Assembly: GCA_964604675.1 (NCBI GenBank)
Contig: CAZSAT010000199.1
Location: 1-8,889 of the forward strand
Reading direction: 5' to 3'
DNA length: 8,889 bases
Source: CAZSAT01 sp964604675
GTDB taxonomy: Bacteria; Myxococcota_A; UBA796; CAJQPC01
Every line of letters begins with the position of its first letter. The first letter of the stretch is position 1. Both the position numbers and the translations under genes were made by a program. The notes beneath the pieces were generated by a model. The model was not told the origin of the DNA. It made no database searches and saw nothing but the letters and a program-made list of their open reading frames with translations. Shown piece after piece: positions 6,552-8,889 of the stretch.

Positions 6552-7583
6552 ATGCTGATCTGGCTCCTGCTCGTGGGATGTCCGTGCTGCACCAGTTGCT
6601 CGGGGTGCGCCGGGTGGGGCGATCCCTGCAAGGACGACACGGGCATCGTGCTCACGGACGAGCAGAACTATGCGGTCGACGTGAGCATGGAGCTGGAGCT
6701 GCTCACTGCGGCGCCGTGGACGGACCTCGAGCTGTGCTGGGACGAGCTCAGCACCGACCTGTACGGCGAAGAGCTGCAGCCGCTCGACGAGGTGGTGCAG
6801 GTGCAGGTGGTGCGCTTCAGCCGCCTCACCTCGCAGGAGGTGCTCGACAAGCTGGCGGGCTGCGGGCTCCGGCAGGCGGACGTGAGCGGCTACGTGGACG
6901 CGGACATCGAGGTCCCTTCGGAGGGGTGTCTCCAGCTGAGCGAGCTGGACTACCTCGGCACGGCACTGGACCCGGCCGAGGAGATGGACCCCGAGGCGAG
7001 CTACCTCCTCGTGTTCTCGTCCGAGGGTGAGCTTGCCTGGATGGCGTTGCTCGAGCTCGACGAGGACAGTGACGTGACGAGGGTCTCCGTCGACCCGGAC
7101 GTTGGGGAGGTGCTCACCGACGCGGACATGGCCACGGCCGAGCGCATTCCGTTCGTGCCCGGTTGTAGCAGCTGGGTGGACTGGACCGGGCTGGAGGAGT
7201 CGTCGACGCCCTGCGAGCTGAAGCTGTCGGACGTCGAGCGCCTGCGGCTGGGTCGCTTCGACGTCGGTCGAGAAGAGCTCGAACAGGCCTTCCCCGCCGT
7301 CGACGAGCTGGCGCTGGAGATCTGGGAGGCGGACGTCGACGGTCTGCCCGGACTCGACCTGATGGACCTCCCGCCGAGCGACCTGGGCAACGACTTCCAG
7401 TTCCTGGACCCGGGCTACACCTGGGTGCTCGCCCTGGACTGCGTCGACTGCTCCGCGGTCCTGGCCCCGGTGTTCCTGGGTGTGTTCGACCAGAACGAGG
7501 GGGAGGCTTCGGAGGATGAACCGACATCGGGAGCGAGTGATGGGGATGAGCAAAGCACATCGGGGCGCGATGCCTGTGACTGA
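6552..7583 (+). CDS. Acidic lipoprotein with N-terminal Cys cluster, partner of the permease
   Basis: This 343-residue protein is not a recognised family. MLIWLLLVGC has lipobox LVGC with lipidated Cys10, at once followed by a dense cluster: Cys12, 13, 16, 19 and 26. The body (about 35-310) is acidic, with predicted alpha/beta content: VDVSMELELLTAAPW, LQPLDEVVQVQVVRFSRL, YLLVFSSEGELAWMALLELDE and YTWVLALDCVDC. Further Cys are at 62, 104, 126, 205, 221, 297, 300 and 342. The last ~30 residues (NEGEASEDEPTSG onward) are polar and likely disordered. There is no Shine-Dalgarno. The start follows the permease stop by 10 bases, which points to coupled translation and a shared role at the envelope, for example as an extracytoplasmic partner of the permease. 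That role is inferred from position only. Confidence 0.7.
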   Translation: MLIWLLLVGCPCCTSCSGCAGWGDPCKDDTGIVLTDEQNYAVDVSMELELLTAAPWTDLELCWDELSTDLYGEELQPLDEVVQVQVVRFSRLTSQEVLDKLAGCGLRQADVSGYVDADIEVPSEGCLQLSELDYLGTALDPAEEMDPEASYLLVFSSEGELAWMALLELDEDSDVTRVSVDPDVGEVLTDADMATAERIPFVPGCSSWVDWTGLEESSTPCELKLSDVERLRLGRFDVGREELEQAFPAVDELALEIWEADVDGLPGLDLMDLPPSDLGNDFQFLDPGYTWVLALDCVDCSAVLAPVFLGVFDQNEGEASEDEPTSGASDGDEQSTSGRDACD

Positions 7584-7625
7584 CGGGATGGCTCGAGCGG
7601 CGTCGCTGTCCCGCGTGGTGGGCGC

Positions 7626-8889
7626 GTGAAGCTCCTCGCGCCTCTCTTGGTGGCCACAGCGCTCGCGGGATCGGCCATGGAGACCCGTGGGGTCACCGAC
7701 CGCGAGCTGAAGCAGCTCCTCCGAGACCACTGGGTGTGGCTCCAGGAGCAGGAGCCGCGGGTCGCCATGGCCGCGGGGGACCGCAACTCCGTCTGGAGGT
7801 TCGGGCTCCGGAGCCCGAGCGCCCTGGGCGAGCGGCGCTCGGAAGCTACCGCACTCCTGGAGCGGGCCGAGGCGATGTCCACGGCCGGGCTCGACGTCGA
7901 GGATCTGGAGCACCATGGGCTACTCGTGCGGCACCTGCAAGGGGTGGTCGACGAGGTCGCCTGCGGGTTCGAGCAGTGGCGGGTGGTGCCCCAGGCCAAC
8001 CCGTTGATGCGGGCCAACAGCCTAGCGACCATCCGGGAGCTGCACATCGTGTGGTCGGAGCGCGCCGTCGCCCAACTGAAGCACGTCCCCAGGGATGTCG
8101 ACGAGAGCCTGAAGAACCCTGCGGCTGGGGCTGGCGAAGGGCCTCGTCTCCGACCAGGAGTCGATCGAGCTGGTGATCGAGCAGCTCGACGAAGAGCTGG
8201 CGCAGGACGTGTCGGCGTGGACGATGACCACCGTCGCCCGCGACCCCCACCCCGCCTGGAGCGCGCTCCAGATCGCTGACTTCACCCGCGACATGGACCT
8301 GGCCGCGGAAGAGCACGCCCGTCCCGCGCTGCAGCGCTACCGCGACTTCCTCGCCGACGAGCTGCTCCCGGCCGCGCGGGAGTCGGGCAGCCCGGGGCTG
8401 GCCGGCCTGACGCTGGGCGAGCGCTGCTACTCGGAGCGGCTGGCCTGGTACACCTCGCTCGAGCTCGACCCTGGGGACCTGGAGGCGCAGGGTCGGTCCG
8501 CTCTGGCGGACCTCGGCGAGGAGCTGGTGGCGCTCGCAGGACCGCGGCTGGGCACGACGGACGTGCCGTCGACGCTGGAGCGCCTGAGTACCGACGACGC
8601 CCTCTACTTCACGAGCGAAGAGGGTGTGGAGGCGGCGGCGAAGGCCGCCGTGAAGCGTGCCTGGAAGGCGCTGCCCGCGTGGGTGGGCAAGCGGCCCAAG
8701 GTGCGCGTCACGGTGGAGCCGTTGCCGGCGTTCTATGCCGAGCGGGCCTCGGCGGGCCTGTACGTGGGCCCGGGCAGGGACGGCGACGTGGGCCGCTACA
8801 TGGTGAACACGTCGCGTCCGGCGACCCGCCCGATCTTCGAGGCGGAGCCCCTGGCCTTCCACGAGGCCGTGCCCGGCCACCACCTCCAG
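7626..8889 (+). CDS. DUF885-family exported metalloprotein, apparent frameshift, cut by right edge
   Basis: The start is GTG 7626, giving signal peptide MKLLAPLLVATALAGSA (cleavage near 17). The N-terminal 164 residues run in one frame to SLKN. From CTG at 8119 the protein continues one frame over as LRLGLAKGLVSDQESIELVI, open to the edge for 257 codons. One surplus base in CCC 8117-8119 explains the break, because removing one C joins the halves seamlessly. The second half carries DUF885 hallmarks: GLTLGERCYSERLAWYTSLE, AGLYVGPGRDGDVGRYMVN, and HEAVPGHHLQ at 8860-8889, the HExxPGHH metal-binding motif. Family knowledge: DUF885 proteins are presumed zinc-dependent peptidase-like enzymes of about 550-600 residues, so 100-200 C-terminal residues are missing here. 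It is exported, and lies 42 bases after the lipoprotein gene on the same strand. Confidence 0.8.

Noticed and set aside
6459..7916. Minus-strand open frame of 485 codons
   Set aside because: It is antisense to the Cys-cluster lipoprotein and the DUF885 gene, and its translation is His/Arg/Gln-rich without domains.
7846..8883. Minus-strand open frame of 345 codons
   Set aside because: It lies opposite the second half of the DUF885 protein, which has the HExxPGHH motif on the plus strand. No start signal or recognisable motif supports it.

Overview
The window reads as a high-GC, Gram-negative chromosome fragment, most probably from a myxobacterium or another member of Myxococcota. This rests on recognition, not on a search. 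The pointers are cell-surface proteins that open with a 'CTNGADDD.DGLWDCDD..C' motif followed by long Asp-Thr repeats, Cys-rich small lipoproteins with very short signal peptides, and a strong GC bias that opens long false frames opposite real genes. No rRNA, tRNA, CRISPR array, insertion sequence or attachment site is visible, and no stretch longer than 300 bases lacks a gene.

Left part (1-2988, all minus strand). In transcription order there is a lipoprotein-like acidic secreted protein (2988-2299), a single-domain response regulator with an apparent frameshift (2242-1821), the C-terminal remnant of a beta-helix protein (1820-1651), a complete beta-helix lipoprotein with a 45-residue Asp-Thr linker (1641-316), and the start of a third paralogue running off the left edge (302-1). 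The last three form a tandem paralogous array with 9-13 bp gaps and strong ribosome binding sites. The response regulator appears to sit inside what was a beta-helix gene.

Middle part (3010-5265, plus strand). Five small exported proteins are packed head to tail: a beta-rich lipoprotein, a probable small outer-membrane beta-barrel, an 8-cysteine lipoprotein whose ATG overlaps the previous stop, a periplasmic protein with a secretin-like C-terminal motif, and a second 8-cysteine lipoprotein. They are likely one envelope-directed operon of unknown function.

Right part (5342-8889, plus strand). A twelve-helix membrane protein that looks like two fused ABC-2-type permease halves has a candidate leaderless promoter. 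It is followed 10 bp later by an acidic lipoprotein with a Cys cluster at its mature N-terminus. Last comes a DUF885-family (HExxPGHH) exported metalloprotein, split by an apparent one-base frameshift and cut by the right edge.

The minus and plus groups diverge from a hub only 6-21 bp wide, around 2989-3009. Nearly every protein is exported, so the region is an envelope/surface accessory block, not a metabolic locus. Three apparent single-base frameshifts in 9 kb mean that base-level sequence quality should be kept in mind.
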